Source: Nocardioides sp. Soil805 (GTDB taxonomy: Bacteria; Actinomycetota; Actinomycetes; Propionibacteriales; Nocardioidaceae). From it: a DNA stretch of 64,000 nucleotides. This document shows positions 63,745 through 64,000 of the stretch, in pieces. The position numbers were made by a program, and so were the translations under genes. The stretch's first letter is position 1. Each line of letters begins with the position of its first letter. The stretch lies in the NCBI RefSeq assembly GCF_001429625.1, contig NZ_LMSU01000001.1, positions 2,094,525 to 2,158,524 of the forward strand, in the 5' to 3' direction. A model generated the notes under the pieces. That model did not search any database and was not told where the DNA came from. It worked only from the letters and a program-made list of their open reading frames with translations.

Positions 63745-64000
63745 GCGTTCTCTCCTTCGCCGGACGGGACGTGGTTCCGGTCCGGGACGGAGGTTCGGCA
63801 GGACTGTGATGAGACACGCCAGGCGCGGCTAACGCCAGGTGGTCAAGCTCCTGATCAGGCCAGCTCCTCCAACCGGGCCGGGGCCGGTGACCACGAGCGG
63901 ACAGGTCGCAACAAGGCACGAAGCCAGTCATTCCGGGGGTCACACCCGCGCTCACCAACCACAGCCCAGCACCATCAGGCTGCGTTGGCGATCCTCACAG
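63745..64000 (-). ncRNA. Non-coding IS110 5' region, possible bridge RNA
   Basis: The 256 nt upstream of the transposase hold no supported gene. In the IS110 group the non-coding 5' end encodes a bridge RNA that pairs with target and donor DNA. Short inverted elements are visible, such as CCGGCCCCGGCCCGG-like runs on the minus strand. No loops were assigned to the junction sequence; this is positional inference only. Confidence 0.35.

Larger units (their letters stand above)
62661..64000 (-). mobile_element. IS110-family insertion sequence (right part of window)
   Basis: The transposase, its short 22-bp downstream end and at least 256 bp of non-coding 5' DNA make an IS110-type element without obvious terminal inverted repeats. 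The left end lies at about 62661; the right end may be beyond the window. Surrounding genes are lower in GC, consistent with an accessory region. Confidence 0.8.

Overview
The window is very GC-rich, densely packed, and uses many GTG starts and 1-4 nt start/stop overlaps. This points to a high-GC actinobacterium. The protein repertoire (DUF222-HNH endonuclease behind a LexA box, DinB2-type polymerase, CsoR copper operon, mycothiol-type DinB_2/MDMPI proteins, ECF42 sigma factor, CE1758/CE1759 flavin pair, DUF5709) best fits the Nocardioidaceae, probably Nocardioides or a near relative. That taxonomic call is an inference from gene content, not a computed placement. No rRNA, tRNA or CRISPR array was seen.

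Layout. 0-17 kb is mostly housekeeping and stress-type single genes: a truncated CorC/HlyC protein, a DUF4118 membrane protein, a stand-alone BLUF photoreceptor, an AtoE-like transporter, a Ser/Thr kinase, a GT-C glycosyltransferase, a YCII plus ECF42 sigma pair, a POT transporter and several oxidoreductases. 17.0-18.7 kb holds nine 32-bp repeats, a textbook actinobacterial SOS box and a DUF222/HNH gene. 18.7-28.6 kb has an aldo/keto reductase, a NUC-type nuclease, SDR enzymes, a TetR/alcohol-dehydrogenase pair with two operators, and a TPR gene behind a CsoR-like operator. 28.7-38.1 kb contains two paralogous WXG100/CpnT-like cassettes. They flank an AspA/AstE-like hydrolase, a DUF4353 lipoprotein operon, and a RimB-like protease divergent from a RimK ligase fused to an RCK_C domain.

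38.2-46.4 kb holds a DinB2-type polymerase with a Leu steric gate, a GH13 enzyme with an LLM flavoprotein, a MarR/MDMPI pair, and a DUF4956-VTC pair preceded by 31-bp repeats. 46.5-50.8 kb is a compact copper operon (csoR, copZ, His-rich exported protein, copA, DUF4396, a 42-aa membrane protein) under a perfect palindrome. Divergent from it, at 50.9-56.6 kb, is a Pls/PosA-type single-module NRPS translationally coupled to an M1 metallopeptidase, with an Sfp-type phosphopantetheinyl transferase on the opposite strand. 56.7-59.7 kb has a two-component flavin oxidoreductase and small proteins. From about 59.8 kb the sequence becomes visibly less GC-rich. It carries isolated genes and ends in an IS110-family element whose 3' end is duplicated in tandem, suggesting a nested insertion.

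The most promising systems are the Pls/PosA NRPS locus (possible basic poly-amino-acid product), the duplicated WXG100-like cassette without visible toxin or secretion machinery, the RimK-RCK_C fusion, and the copper operator that recurs 24 kb away in front of a TPR protein.
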